DNA from: Streptomyces viridiviolaceus
GTDB taxonomy: Bacteria; Actinomycetota; Actinomycetes; Streptomycetales; Streptomycetaceae
Direction of reading: 5' to 3'
DNA: 64,000 bases
Assembly: GCF_014650995.1 (NCBI RefSeq)
Contig: NZ_BMWA01000028.1
Location: 1-64,000 of the forward strand
Below, in pieces: positions 1 to 7,682 of the stretch. The notes under the pieces are model-generated. The model was not told the origin of the DNA and searched no databases. It saw only the letters and a list, made by a program, of their open reading frames with translations. The first letter of the stretch is position 1; every line of letters starts with the position of its first letter. A program made the translations under genes and the position numbers.

Positions 1-1
1 G

Positions 2-130
2 GTCGTGCCGGTGCTGCGCAAGGAGTTCGCCAAGAACCGGCCCGCGAACGTGCCGGACGCGCCCACCCACGCCTCCCAGCTCGCCCTGAAGGAGAGCGAG
101 CACGCCCCCGAAGAGGTGACCACTGGATGA
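2..130 (+). CDS. C-terminal end of a luciferase-like flavin-dependent monooxygenase (partial)
   Basis: Only the last 42 residues are in the window, read in the frame that opens at base 2 and stops with TGA at 128. The tail contains NVPDAPTHASQLAL, which I recognise from the C-termini of actinobacterial FMN-dependent luciferase-like (LLM class) oxidoreductases. The stop overlaps the ATG at 127 of an FMN reductase remnant (ATGA), so the two were translationally coupled. In this family the reductase supplies reduced FMN to the monooxygenase. The family call rests on memory of the tail motif and on the reductase neighbour; most of the protein lies outside the window. Confidence 0.6.
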   Translation, partial: VVPVLRKEFAKNRPANVPDAPTHASQLALKESEHAPEEVTTG

Positions 131-782
131 AACTCGTCGTCGTCTCCGCGGGACTGAGCGTCCGTCCTCCACCCGGCTCCTCGCCGACCGGCTCGCGGCG
201 GTCGCCGCGCCGGCAGCCACTGCTCCCGAGCCCCAGCCAGCCGACACCAAGGTCATCGAGCTGCGCGACCTCGCCCTTGAGATCGCACACACCTTCACCA
301 GCGGCTTTCCTCAGAAGGAGCTGGCAGACGCCTTCGAGGCGATCACCGAGGCGGAGGGCCTGATCGTCGTCACACCAGTGTTCTCCGCCTCGTACAGCGG
401 ACTGTTCAAGTCGTTCTTCGACGCGCTGAGCGTCACCGACGAGCACGCGCTCGCCGGCAAGCCGGTCCTCATCGGCGCGACCGGCGGCACGGCCCGGCAC
501 TCCCTGGTCCTGGACCACGCCCTGCGTCCGCTCTTCTCCTACCTGAAGGCCGTCGTCGTCCCGACCGGTGTGTACGCCGCCTCGGAGGACTGGGGCGCCG
601 AAGGGCTGCACGGGCGAATCGAACGGGCAGCCGGTGAACTGGCGGCCTTGATGAGTGGGCTCGCCACGGTTCCGAAGCCCGCCGGGCAGGACCTCGAGCC
701 GGTGCCGTTCGACCAGCTGCTCACCGCGCTGGGCCAAGCGCCCAGCCGTACTGCCGGAGACCGTGGAAGGAGAGATCGATGA
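127..782 (+). pseudogene. NADPH-dependent FMN reductase, single-base frameshift
   Basis: The ATG at 127 begins MKLVVVSAGLSV and then runs into nonsense. From about 165 a second frame carries a convincing flavodoxin-like reductase: STRLLADRLAA, LIVVTPVFSASYSGLFKSFF, GKPVLIGATGGT and the stop at 780-782. Joining the frames requires one missing base near 163-165 (GTC CG TCC; GTC CCG TCC would give V-P-S-S-T-R). Restored, the protein is about 218 aa, normal for CE1759-type FMN reductases that partner LLM monooxygenases. It overlaps the monooxygenase upstream and the WhiB-like gene downstream by 4 bp each, consistent with a former three-gene transcription unit. A sequencing error cannot be excluded. 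Confidence 0.75.
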
Positions 783-1054
783 AGACTCGGACGAAGCCGC
801 TTCTGCATGTGTGGGAATGGCAACTCGAGGCGGCATGCCGAGGCATGGACAGTTCGGTCTTCTTCCCGCCCGCCGGCGAACGAGGCCGAGCCCGCCGGCG
901 CCGCGAAGACGAAGCCCGAGCGGTCTGCGGTAGCTGTCCGGTGAGCGAACCCTGTAGCCGATTCGCTTTGACGTCACAGCAGCCGTACGGCATTTGGGGT
1001 GGGCACACCGAGACCGAGCGCCGTTCCGCGGTGCAGAAGATGAGACGAGAGTAG
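779..1054 (+). CDS. WhiB-like [4Fe-4S] transcriptional regulator
   Basis: The protein has 91 aa. Four cysteines sit at 20, 50, 53 and 59 (C-x29-C-x2-C-x5-C), the cluster-binding pattern of the Wbl family, followed by GIWGG at 71-75, the turn before the basic DNA-binding tail (RRSAVQKMRRE). Wbl proteins bind a redox- or NO-sensitive iron-sulfur cluster and modulate transcription, usually through the principal sigma factor. The ATG at 779 overlaps the stop of the preceding FMN reductase remnant by 4 bp, so expression probably depended on the upstream transcript. The linker between C20 and C50 is unusually rich in Arg and Glu. I cannot assign it to a named Wbl subclass. Confidence 0.88.
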   Translation: MKTRTKPLLHVWEWQLEAACRGMDSSVFFPPAGERGRARRRREDEARAVCGSCPVSEPCSRFALTSQQPYGIWGGHTETERRSAVQKMRRE

Positions 1055-1077
1055 AAGTGGCTACCGGTCGCTCCTGA

Positions 1078-1679
1078 CACTCCAGCCGTAGATCGTGATG
1101 TGCCATGGTCTTGGGGCTGCCTGTCGCTGATGGGAACTCAGGTGGCCTCGGCGCGGCGCCTGTGCAGAGTGGACCCCGTGCCCGAACTGAAGCAGCTGGA
1201 TGCCGGCCATGCCCCGGTGGTCCTGGCCTTCGAGCCGGCGAACCGTGCCTACTTCGCTGCCTCGGTTCCCGACCGGGGCGACGAGTTCTACGACCAGTTC
1301 GACGACCGGAACAGCGCCTTGCCGGCTGAGCAAGAGGCCGGCATCTGCGCCTTCTACGTGCTGGTCGCCGGGGATGGCTCGGTTCTGGGCCGGTTCAACC
1401 TGTACGACCTCGAGGACGGCACTGCCAACCTCGGTTACCGGGTCGCGCAGCACGTCGCCGGCCGCGGCGTAGCGACCGCGACCGTCCGGGAGTTATGCCG
1501 GCCGGCGGCGGCGCGGCACGGGCTGCGCACACTGCGCGCAGCCGCCGCCCACGCCCATGCCGCGTCCCAGAAAGTGCTGACCAAGGCCGGGTTCGTCCCG
1601 GCCGGCCCGGCAGTCCCGGCCGACCTCGGCGGTGAGCAAGGCACCTGTCATCAGCGCGACCCGGCACTCCAGTCGTAGA
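1078..1679. repeat. Short imperfect direct repeat pair flanking the GNAT gene
   Basis: The 15-mer at 1078-1092 (CACTCCAGCCGTAGA) recurs at 1665-1679 with one change (CACTCCAGTCGTAGA), and similarity continues loosely for about 15 more bases. The copies bracket the acetyltransferase gene, and the second contains its TAG stop. Read on the minus strand both copies give a similar peptide end (IYGWS and VYDWS), so this may be a duplicated gene end left by insertion of the acetyltransferase gene. Its significance is uncertain. Confidence 0.4.
1169..1678 (+). CDS. GNAT-family N-acetyltransferase (RimJ/RimL type)
   Basis: Acetyl-CoA-dependent N-acyltransferase of about 169 aa from the GTG at 1169; an in-frame ATG at 1100 and a GTG at 1178 are alternatives. 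The GNAT core is visible: a beta-4-like segment GSVLGRFNLYDLEDGTANLGYRV, the acetyl-CoA pyrophosphate loop (V/A)(A/G)RGVATATVREL, and a C-terminal SQKVLTKAGFVPAG, the usual N..A...Y/L..GF ending with Ser for Asn. The start VDPVPELKQLDAGHAPVVLAF resembles many Streptomyces GNATs. The substrate cannot be read from the sequence. The tail after PAGPAVPADLGG looks atypical and ends inside a repeat copy, so the last 20 or so residues may be acquired sequence. Confidence 0.7.
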   Translation: MDPVPELKQLDAGHAPVVLAFEPANRAYFAASVPDRGDEFYDQFDDRNSALPAEQEAGICAFYVLVAGDGSVLGRFNLYDLEDGTANLGYRVAQHVAGRGVATATVRELCRPAAARHGLRTLRAAAAHAHAASQKVLTKAGFVPAGPAVPADLGGEQGTCHQRDPALQS

Positions 1680-1935
1680 CGGCGATCTTGCCGGTGGACC
1701 GGCTGGCGGGATGGCTGCGGCCACCGTTGCGGTTTCTGTGCAGCGCACTGAAGATTGCCTGGCAGCGCACTGTGCGTCCGACCGTGCGCGGTGGGGTCGG
1801 AGTTGGTGCGCCAACGTGCAATGACCTGCGTATGTGCGGTTCTGGCGTGGTCGTGAACGGTCCGGCCGATCTTCGTTCCCAGTGAAGGGCGCATCGCCGG
1901 AAACGCCGATATGCACGTACGTCCCAGGAGTTGAA

Positions 1936-2758
1936 ATGCCCCAGACCTTTGAGCCGGTCCAGCCGGTTCTGGAGCCGGCCGCCGCAGCGTTCGCCGCGGC
2001 CACCGCCAACCCTCCGTACCTGTTCGACCTGCCGCCGGCCGAGGGCCGCAAGGCCGTCGACGAGGTGCAGTCCGGCGACATCACCAAGCCGGACGTCGAC
2101 GAGGAGTGGATCACCGTCTCGGGCGGGCCCACGGGCAGCGTCCGCGCCCGCATCGTCAAACCTGCCGGGGCCGAGGGCACTCTGCCTGTCATCCTCTGCA
2201 TTCACGGCGCCGGCTGGGTCTTCGGCAACGCCCACACCCACGACAGGCTGGTGCGCGAGCTCGCCGTCGGTGCGGGCGGTTGCCCAGTGGATCGTCGCCG
2301 AAGGCGCCACCAAGGGGCTCGACGCCAGCCGCCTCGCTGTCGCCGGTGAGGTTCTGTTCTACCCGGTGACCGACGCGAGCTTCGACACCGGCTCCTACCA
2401 CCAGTTCGCCACCGGCTACTTCCTGCGCCGCGACGGCATGCAGTGGTTCTGGGACCAGTACATGACCGATGAGGCGGAGCGTGCCCAGATCACCGCCTCT
2501 CCGCTGCGGGCCACCACCGAGCAGCTCACCGGACTGCCCCCGGCCCTGGTCATCACCGGCGAGGCCGACGTCCTGCGCGACGAGGGCGAGGCGTACGCCA
2601 ACAAGCTGCGCGAGGCCGGCGTTCCGGTCACCGCCGTCCGCTTCCAGGGCGTCATCCACGACTTCGTCATGCTCAACGCCCTGCGCGAGACCCGTGCCGC
2701 CGAAGCGGCCATCACCCAGGCCGTCACCGTCCTCCGCACCGCACTGCACACCCGCTGA
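1936..2758 (+). pseudogene. Alpha/beta hydrolase (Aes/lipase-like) with internal deletions
   Basis: The N-terminal half from the ATG at 1936 (AGGAG at 1926-1930) reads normally to about 2275 and includes the oxyanion-hole motif CIHGAGWVFG. Reading then jumps frame, and the other frame carries AVAQWIVAEGATKGLDASRLAVAG, then directly VLFYPVTDASFDTGSYHQF and an intact C-terminus with the catalytic-acid region GEADVLRDEG and the His region VIHDFVMLNA. Two segments are missing: the stretch after HDRLVRELAVGAG (frameshifting) and the nucleophile elbow GDSxGG expected after RLAVAG. The protein therefore cannot be an active hydrolase. Repeat-mediated deletion at GCGG-type microhomology is a plausible cause. 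The family is normally near 320 aa. Confidence 0.8.
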
Positions 2759-2793
2759 CGCGACCATCCGACCCGTCCAAGGAGCACTGACTC

Positions 2794-3510
2794 ATGGGCA
2801 CCACTCCCACCGTCCTACTCGTCCACGGCGCCTTCGCGGACGCCGGCAGCTGGTCCGGCGTCATCGCGGAGCTGCAGAACCAGGGCATTCCCGTGGTGGC
2901 GCCGCCGAACCCACTGCGCGGCCTGGCGTCCGACGCCGCCTATATCGCCTCGGTGGCCTCCCAGATCGACGGCCCGGTCGTGCTGGTCGGCCACTCCTAC
3001 GGCGGAGCGGTCATCTCCGTGGCGGGTACCACCGAGAACGTCGTCGGCCTGGTCTACGTCGCCGCCTACATCCCCGAAGAGGGCGAGGGTCTCGGTGAGC
3101 TGCAGGGACGTTTCCCGCTGTCTCCGCTGGTCAGCAACCTCTCGGAGAAGACGTACCCGGTTGACGGCGAGGAGCCCGCGGTCGAGGTCACGATCAAGGC
3201 TAAGGCGTACCCCGGTATCTTCGCCGCCGACGTTCCTGCCGCTGTGACCAAGGTCCTGGCAGCGGCACAGCGTCCACTGGCCGCCTCGACGTTCACGGAG
3301 ACTGCCTCGGCCGCGGCGTGGAAGACCAAGCCGTCGTGGGCGCTCGTGGCCGGCGCGGACGGGGCGATCAACCCGGAAGTGGAGCGCTTCGGCGCGAAGC
3401 GGGCCGGAGCAACGGTCGTCGAGATCGACGGTGCCTCGCATGCCGTCGCCGTCTCCCGGCCGAAGGAAGTCGCCGACCTGATCCGCGACGCGGTGCGCGC
3501 GACCACCTGA
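2794..3510 (+). CDS. Alpha/beta-fold hydrolase, paralog A
   Basis: The protein has 238 aa and begins 35 bp after the broken hydrolase, with AAGGAG at 2779-2784. It shows HGAF at 11-14 (oxyanion region), the nucleophile elbow GHSYGG with Ser68, and GASHAV with the probable catalytic His216. The family covers small esterases and other hydrolases without a long lid; the substrate is unknown. It is closely similar throughout to the 237-aa protein at 5792-6505, including PNPLRGLASDAAYIAS and AAWKTKPSWALVAGAD, so the two are recent paralogs. A strong palindromic terminator follows at 3532. Confidence 0.85.
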   Translation: MGTTPTVLLVHGAFADAGSWSGVIAELQNQGIPVVAPPNPLRGLASDAAYIASVASQIDGPVVLVGHSYGGAVISVAGTTENVVGLVYVAAYIPEEGEGLGELQGRFPLSPLVSNLSEKTYPVDGEEPAVEVTIKAKAYPGIFAADVPAAVTKVLAAAQRPLAASTFTETASAAAWKTKPSWALVAGADGAINPEVERFGAKRAGATVVEIDGASHAVAVSRPKEVADLIRDAVRATT

Positions 3511-3531
3511 TGTGCCGGTAGCCGGCAACCT

Positions 3532-3575
3532 GCGCGAAGGCCGCGCGGTCCCCGGGGACCGCGCGGCCTTCGCGC
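3532..3575. terminator. Perfect 44-bp palindrome, probable terminator
   Basis: Bases 3532-3575 form a perfect inverted repeat with 22-bp arms centred between 3553 and 3554 (...GCGGTCCCC/GGGGACCGC...). It lies 22 bp after the stop of the alpha/beta hydrolase at 3510. There is no T-tract, as is usual for Streptomyces hairpin terminators. Confidence 0.75.
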
Positions 3576-3784
3576 GTGGTCGTCCGCGTCCGCGTAGGGT
3601 CTGCGGCTTGCCACGACACGACGAGGAACGGGCCACGCGTGAGGTGGTCGACCTCGGCGCCCGGGCCCGCTGTTGCGGCGCGCGGCGAAGCAGCAGCGAC
3701 ACCCCGGCCCTACAGACTGACGAAGTTTTCGCCCACCGATCTCTACGGAGCGCGGTGGTGCCCGCCTGCCCCGACGGCGGAGAA
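3576..3784. other. Intergenic sequence without a recognisable gene
   Basis: Between the palindrome ending at 3575 and the hairpin starting at 3785 I found no reading frame with protein-like content on either strand. The stretch is slightly less GC-biased at codon-third positions than the flanking genes. It probably contains the promoter region of the gene at 3885, but I cannot point to a convincing -35/-10 pair. Confidence 0.5.
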
Positions 3785-3837
3785 TGCAGTACACCGGAGC
3801 TGATCCTGTCATCAGCTCCGACCTGTCGAATACTGCA
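3785..3837 (+). promoter_or_regulatory. Nested inverted repeats upstream of the 3885 hydrolase
   Basis: An inner 9-bp inverted repeat, GGAGCTGAT (3796-3804) and ATCAGCTCC (3811-3819) with a 6-base spacer, is enclosed by TGCAGTA (3785-3791) and TACTGCA (3831-3837). The nested arrangement ends 47 bp before the GTG at 3885. It could be an operator pair for a dimeric regulator, for example the AraC protein at 4801, or a leader-RNA hairpin. Sequence alone does not decide between them. Confidence 0.5.
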
Positions 3838-3884
3838 GAAGCCCGCACGCAACCACGTGCGGCACGAGCACCGAGGAAACAGTC

Positions 3885-4721
3885 GTGAGCGAACTGATAA
3901 CGAGCGACGGCGTACGTCTGGTGTACCGGGACACCGGTGGCGACGGCCTTCCTCTCGTCATGCTGCACGGCTGGGGGCAGACCCAGGAGATGTTCCGGCA
4001 CCAGCTGGCCGGCCTGGCACCCGCCCGTCGCGTCGTCACCCTCGATCTGAGGGGGCACGGAATCTCCGATGCACCGCACCACGGCTACCGCATCGCCCGG
4101 CTCGCTGCGGACGTCGCGGACCTCATCGACCACCTCGAGCTCGACCGTTTCGACGCTCTCGGCTGGTCGATGGGTGCATCGGTGTGGTGGAGTTTCATCG
4201 ACCAGTACGGCACCAGCCGGCTCCGTCGCTTCGTCGTGGTCGACCAGCCGGCTGCGGTGGCCGCGGTCCCCTGGATGACGATCGAGGAGCAGCAGGCGTC
4301 CGGCGCGATCTTCGACGTGGCGACACTCCTCACGCTCGGAGCTGCCCTCGCCGGTCCTGATGGAGAACGGGTCCGCTACGACTTCGTCCGCGGCATGTTT
4401 TCCGGAGATCCCGACCCGGAGATCCTCTCGTTCGTCGCCGAGCAGATCAAGGCAACGCCGGCCCATGCCGCGGTGCCGCTGCTCTTTGACCACTGTGCCC
4501 AGGATTGGCGCGACGTCCTGCCGCGCATCGACGTTCCCACACTCGTTCTCGGATGTGACGGCAGCCACGTCCATCCTCGCTCGCAGCAGTTCATTGCCCG
4601 GCAGATTCCAGACGCGCAACTCTACGTTTTCCCGAGCGCCGTGGCGAACTCACACTTCCCCTTCCTCGAGAACCCGGCGGCTTTCAATTCCACAGTGGAA
4701 GCGTTTCTTTCTGCGGAATGA
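3885..4721 (+). CDS. Alpha/beta-fold hydrolase, non-heme haloperoxidase-like
   Basis: The protein has 278 aa, from a GTG with GAGGA at 3873-3877. It carries HGWGQ at 28-32, the strand/loop LDLRGHGISDAP typical of haloperoxidase- and epoxide-hydrolase-like proteins, a nucleophile elbow GWSMGA with Ser95, and a late NSHFPFLENP with candidate catalytic His257. The acid is probably the Asp in VPTLVLGCDGSH. It is clearly a different subfamily from the two paralogs at 2794 and 5792. It is followed after 79 bp by the AraC regulator on the same strand, which may control it. Substrate unknown; esterase, lactonase or perhydrolase activity are all possible. Confidence 0.85.
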   Translation: MSELITSDGVRLVYRDTGGDGLPLVMLHGWGQTQEMFRHQLAGLAPARRVVTLDLRGHGISDAPHHGYRIARLAADVADLIDHLELDRFDALGWSMGASVWWSFIDQYGTSRLRRFVVVDQPAAVAAVPWMTIEEQQASGAIFDVATLLTLGAALAGPDGERVRYDFVRGMFSGDPDPEILSFVAEQIKATPAHAAVPLLFDHCAQDWRDVLPRIDVPTLVLGCDGSHVHPRSQQFIARQIPDAQLYVFPSAVANSHFPFLENPAAFNSTVEAFLSAE

Positions 4722-4800
4722 CACAGCGCCCGCTTCGGGCGTCTAGAACTTCACTCGAAATACTTCGCACTACGTAAAATATTACGACGGGGACGCGGAC

Positions 4801-5631
4801 ATGATTAAGTCGATCAGTATACCTATGCCAAAAATCGCCACTCAAAGCAGGTCTGCGACGGGCCCCGGAAATCATTCCGGCCCCTTCATAAGCCTGCCGT
4901 GGCCCGCAGGGAGGGGGGATTCATACCTTTACCTGGGAATCAACACGTCTGACGGAGCAGTGCGTGTCCATGCGGATTCTGAGCACGTTCTTGAACCGGG
5001 TGATCTTATTCTCGCCGGCGCCTTGCGGCCGGACGTGCACTACGCGCAGGAAATGGCCTTCTTCCGCGTGCCCTTGTACCTGCTCGACTCATCTGCACAG
5101 GCATTGCGCGACGGTCCGGCCACCCGCATCAGCGGGAGCAGCGGCCTGCCCGCGCTGGTCTCCCAGTTCCTCGGCTCCCTGGCCAGGACATCGAGTTCGC
5201 AACGCACAGCCGTCAACAGCCGGCTCGCCCTGAACACCGCCGACCTCGTGGCACTGCTGGTCAGTGAGGTGTGCGACGACAGGCGCTGCTCCGCACCTCC
5301 GGAGTCCGAGTTGCTGCTGCGCATCCAGACGTACATCCAGCAGAACCTGGCCGACGCCGACATGTCCCCAGAGGCCATCGCCCGCGCGCACCACATCTCC
5401 GTGCGGTACCTGCACAAACTCTTCCAGGCCGACGGCACCACAGTCGGCTCCTGGATTCGTCAGCGACGGCTGGACGCCTGCCGCATGGACCTCCGCCGCA
5501 GGCGTCGCACGGTGGCCGCCGTGGCTCAGCACTGGGGTTTCACCAGCCCTTCCCACTTCAGTCGGGTTTTTCGGCAAACCTACGGAATCACCCCGAAGGA
5601 ATGGCAGGAATCGGCGCTGCACGACGCGTGA
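4801..5631 (+). CDS. AraC-family transcriptional regulator
   Basis: The protein has 276 aa. The C-terminal third (about 175-272) is a typical AraC DNA-binding domain with two helix-turn-helix units: MSPEAIARAHHISVRYLHKLFQ, then VAAVAQHWGFTSPSHFSRVFRQ and the signature ending YGITPKEW. The N-terminal part contains VHADSEHVLEPGDLILAGA, resembling the AraC-type sensor domain of regulators with a cupin-like ligand pocket. It sits between two hydrolase genes (3885 and 5792) on the same strand, the likely targets. The first 25 residues look poorly conserved, and I did not find a strong ribosome binding site for the ATG at 4801, so a downstream start is possible. Confidence 0.85.
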   Translation: MIKSISIPMPKIATQSRSATGPGNHSGPFISLPWPAGRGDSYLYLGINTSDGAVRVHADSEHVLEPGDLILAGALRPDVHYAQEMAFFRVPLYLLDSSAQALRDGPATRISGSSGLPALVSQFLGSLARTSSSQRTAVNSRLALNTADLVALLVSEVCDDRRCSAPPESELLLRIQTYIQQNLADADMSPEAIARAHHISVRYLHKLFQADGTTVGSWIRQRRLDACRMDLRRRRRTVAAVAQHWGFTSPSHFSRVFRQTYGITPKEWQESALHDA

Positions 5632-5690
5632 AACAGGCCTGCCTTCCCTCCCGTCACTGCCCCCTTTCTCTTTCACCAGCAGGAGATGCC

Positions 5691-5771
5691 ATGCCCTACA
5701 CCGTTCAGCAGAATGCCATTACCGCTGACTCGACTGCGTCCTGTAAGTCGACCAGCCCCCACACACCCTAG
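5691..5771 (+). CDS. Possible 26-aa small ORF
   Basis: An ATG at 5691 is preceded by AGGAG at 5681-5685 with good spacing and encodes MPYTVQQNAITADSTASCKS and six more residues before the stop. It lies between the AraC gene and the second hydrolase paralog, 20 bp before the latter. It could be a short leader peptide, the degenerate start of a lost gene, or chance. There is no recognisable domain. Confidence 0.25.
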   Translation: MPYTVQQNAITADSTASCKSTSPHTP

Positions 5772-5791
5772 CCCCTGAGAGAGCCGCACCC

Positions 5792-6505
5792 ATGCCCACT
5801 CCCACCGTCATACTCGTTCACGGCGCGTTCACCGACGCGGCCAGTTGGCTCGGAGTCATTCACGAACTGAAGAAGGACGGTATCTCCGTCATCGCCCCGT
5901 CGAACCCCCTGCGCGGATTGGCGTCGGACGCCGCATACATTGCCTCCCTCGCCTCCCAGATCGACGGCCCAGTCATCCTGGTCGGCCATTCCTACGGCGG
6001 TGCTCTGATTACCGTCGCAGGAGCCGCGGAAAACGTAGTCGGCCTCGTCTACGTCGCGGCCTACATGTTGGATGAGGAGGAGAGCGTCGGTGAACTGCAG
6101 GGCCGATTCCCGGCCTCAGCGCTGGTGAACAACCTCCAGCAGTGGACCTACCCCACCGCCGACGGCGGCATCGCCACGGAGGTCACCATCGCGGAAGAGG
6201 CGTTCCCCCGCGTCTTCGCTGCCGACGTCGCCGCCGATCTGGCCGGCGTCCTGGCCTCCACCCAGCGACCGCTGTGCATGGGAGCATTCGGCGAGGCGGC
6301 CCCCGTGGCGGCTTGGAAGACCAAGCCGTCATGGGCCCTGATCGCCGGCGCGGACCAGGCCATCAACCCCGAGGTCGAGCGTTTCGGCGCTGAACGTGCC
6401 GCCGCAACCACAGTGGAGATCGACGGCGCTTCACACGCCGTCGTGCTTTCCCAGCCCAAGGCTGTCACCCGCGTCATCCTCGACGCCGTCCACTCCTTCG
6501 GCTGA
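5792..6505 (+). CDS. Alpha/beta-fold hydrolase, paralog B
   Basis: The protein has 237 aa with HGAF at 10-13, GHSYGG with nucleophile Ser67, and GASHAV with catalytic His215. It is collinear and highly similar to the protein at 2794-3510; both keep NPLRGLASDAAYIAS, GPVILVGHSYGGA and KPSWALIAGAD. The duplication therefore brackets the 3885 hydrolase and the AraC regulator. The stop at 6503-6505 runs straight into a hairpin. Residues between the elbow and the His differ most between the two, which hints at divergence in substrate pocket rather than simple redundancy. Confidence 0.85.
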   Translation: MPTPTVILVHGAFTDAASWLGVIHELKKDGISVIAPSNPLRGLASDAAYIASLASQIDGPVILVGHSYGGALITVAGAAENVVGLVYVAAYMLDEEESVGELQGRFPASALVNNLQQWTYPTADGGIATEVTIAEEAFPRVFAADVAADLAGVLASTQRPLCMGAFGEAAPVAAWKTKPSWALIAGADQAINPEVERFGAERAAATTVEIDGASHAVVLSQPKAVTRVILDAVHSFG

Positions 6506-6570
6506 GTGGTCCGGCCGGGCAGAGACCCCTTCTGCCCGGCCGCACATCCAGCCTGCTCGCGAGGCCACTG
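6505..6570. repeat. Direct repeat copy 1 (about 66 bp)
   Basis: The sequence from 6505 to 6570 (AGTGGTCCGGCCGGGCAGAG to CTCGCGAGGCCACTG) recurs at 7683-7749 with scattered substitutions. Copy 1 includes an intact hairpin terminator. The two copies enclose about 1.1 kb of degenerate sequence. Confidence 0.75.
6512..6542 (+). terminator. Hairpin terminator after hydrolase paralog B
   Basis: CGGCCGGGCAG (6512-6522) pairs with CTGCCCGGCCG (6532-6542) across a 9-base loop, an 11-bp perfect stem starting 6 bp after the stop codon. In the second repeat copy the right arm has decayed, so this copy is probably the functional one. Confidence 0.75.
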
Positions 6571-6774
6571 CTCGCTGACCCGCACCACGTTGCCAAGGAC
6601 TGTCCGCCTGCCTGACCTCGGTCCGGGGCTCGTCGCGGGGCTGTGGGACGGCTGCCCGGCTGGCAGTGGGACCAGTTCAAGGCGGCCGGCGGCCGCGAAG
6701 GCAGAAGTCGAGCGGCTGGCGGACCTGCCGGGGCAGTGGAGGCCGCGCTGCGGCTGCTGACCGACCGGCTGGAG

Positions 6775-7200
6775 GGGATCGCCGGAAAGACCTGTTCACC
6801 GGCCCGTACGGGTGGCTGATCCGGCGGGGCCTGGTGCAGGCACGCTCGGACTGCCGCCGTGACGACGGGATGCGGCTGGACACCGGCGGCAGGTGCGAGA
6901 ACTGCTGCACCGCAGTCCACATCCGCTGCGCGCGGAGCGCGAAGATCACGGCGGACATCAACCGGGAGCTGACCGGCCCCATGAGCGACCGTACGCGTCG
7001 CCGGGTCCTCGAGGACCGAATTGTGTGCGCAGGCCGCCATCGAGGTGGAGAAATCCGCGCGGAGGCGCGAGCCGGCTGCTGCTGAGCAGGCCCGCCGCGA
7101 CGCCGCCCGCGCAGTTGCCCCGGATCAGGCGGAACGCGAACGTGCGGCTGCCGCCACGGAGGCAGCCCGTCAGGCCCTGCCGTATCCGGATCAGGTCTGA
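6775..7200 (+). pseudogene. Decayed gene, possibly plasmid-type hypothetical protein
   Basis: Two frames carry protein-like sequence that does not join. One gives GWLIRRGLVQARSDCRRDDG then DTGGRCENCCTAVHIRC, a Cys-rich segment, and ADINRELTGPMSDRTRRRVL. From about 7030 another frame gives AQAAIEVEKSARRREPAAAE and continues as an Ala/Glu/Arg-rich, probably coiled-coil stretch to ALPYPDQV and a TGA at 7198-7200. Further fragments upstream (VERLADLPGQW) are in yet other frames. The mix of a Cys-rich patch and Ala-rich coil recalls hypothetical proteins of actinobacterial integrative plasmids, but that is only a resemblance. At least one frameshift is required. Confidence 0.45.
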
Positions 7201-7682
7201 GGCCAGTCCCGATCTGCCGGGCTGTGTGAGCCCGTGACCACCGCCGCCGGACCGAGACCCTTATCGGCGAGGCCGGTCTCATTGCGGCAGCCTGCTCCGC
7301 CGACCTGAGCGCCCCGGGCAGCGTCGCATCCGTCACAGCCGAAACCGCGCAGCGCCGTGGTGTACAAGGGCCGAGCAGGGCCGCTCCTGATACGACCAGT
7401 CCGACCACAGGTTGGCGAGGCGGCGACGAAAGCCGCCGACGCGACCCGGATCGCGTGGCCGAGTACCTGCTCGCGGTGCGCCCGGAGCAGTCAGCAACAC
7501 ACACCGAGCGAACTGCGACCGCGCCATGAACCGACCGGCTGCCCGAGTTCACCGCGCCCCCGCCCGAACGGCGAGGCGGCCGGGCTGGTGATCACGTCCC
7601 GACCGAGCCAAGCGCGGTCGATTCGCGCGATATGCGCTGGTCGCGGTTCGGATGAGCGACGAAGGAGGACGGAGTCGCCCGA
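7201..7682. other. Degenerate sequence without a supported gene
   Basis: No frame on either strand keeps the strong G/C third-position bias of real genes here for more than about 50 codons, and no motif is recognisable. The sequence is flanked by a broken gene and by repeat copy 2. It appears to be decayed accessory DNA. Confidence 0.5.
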
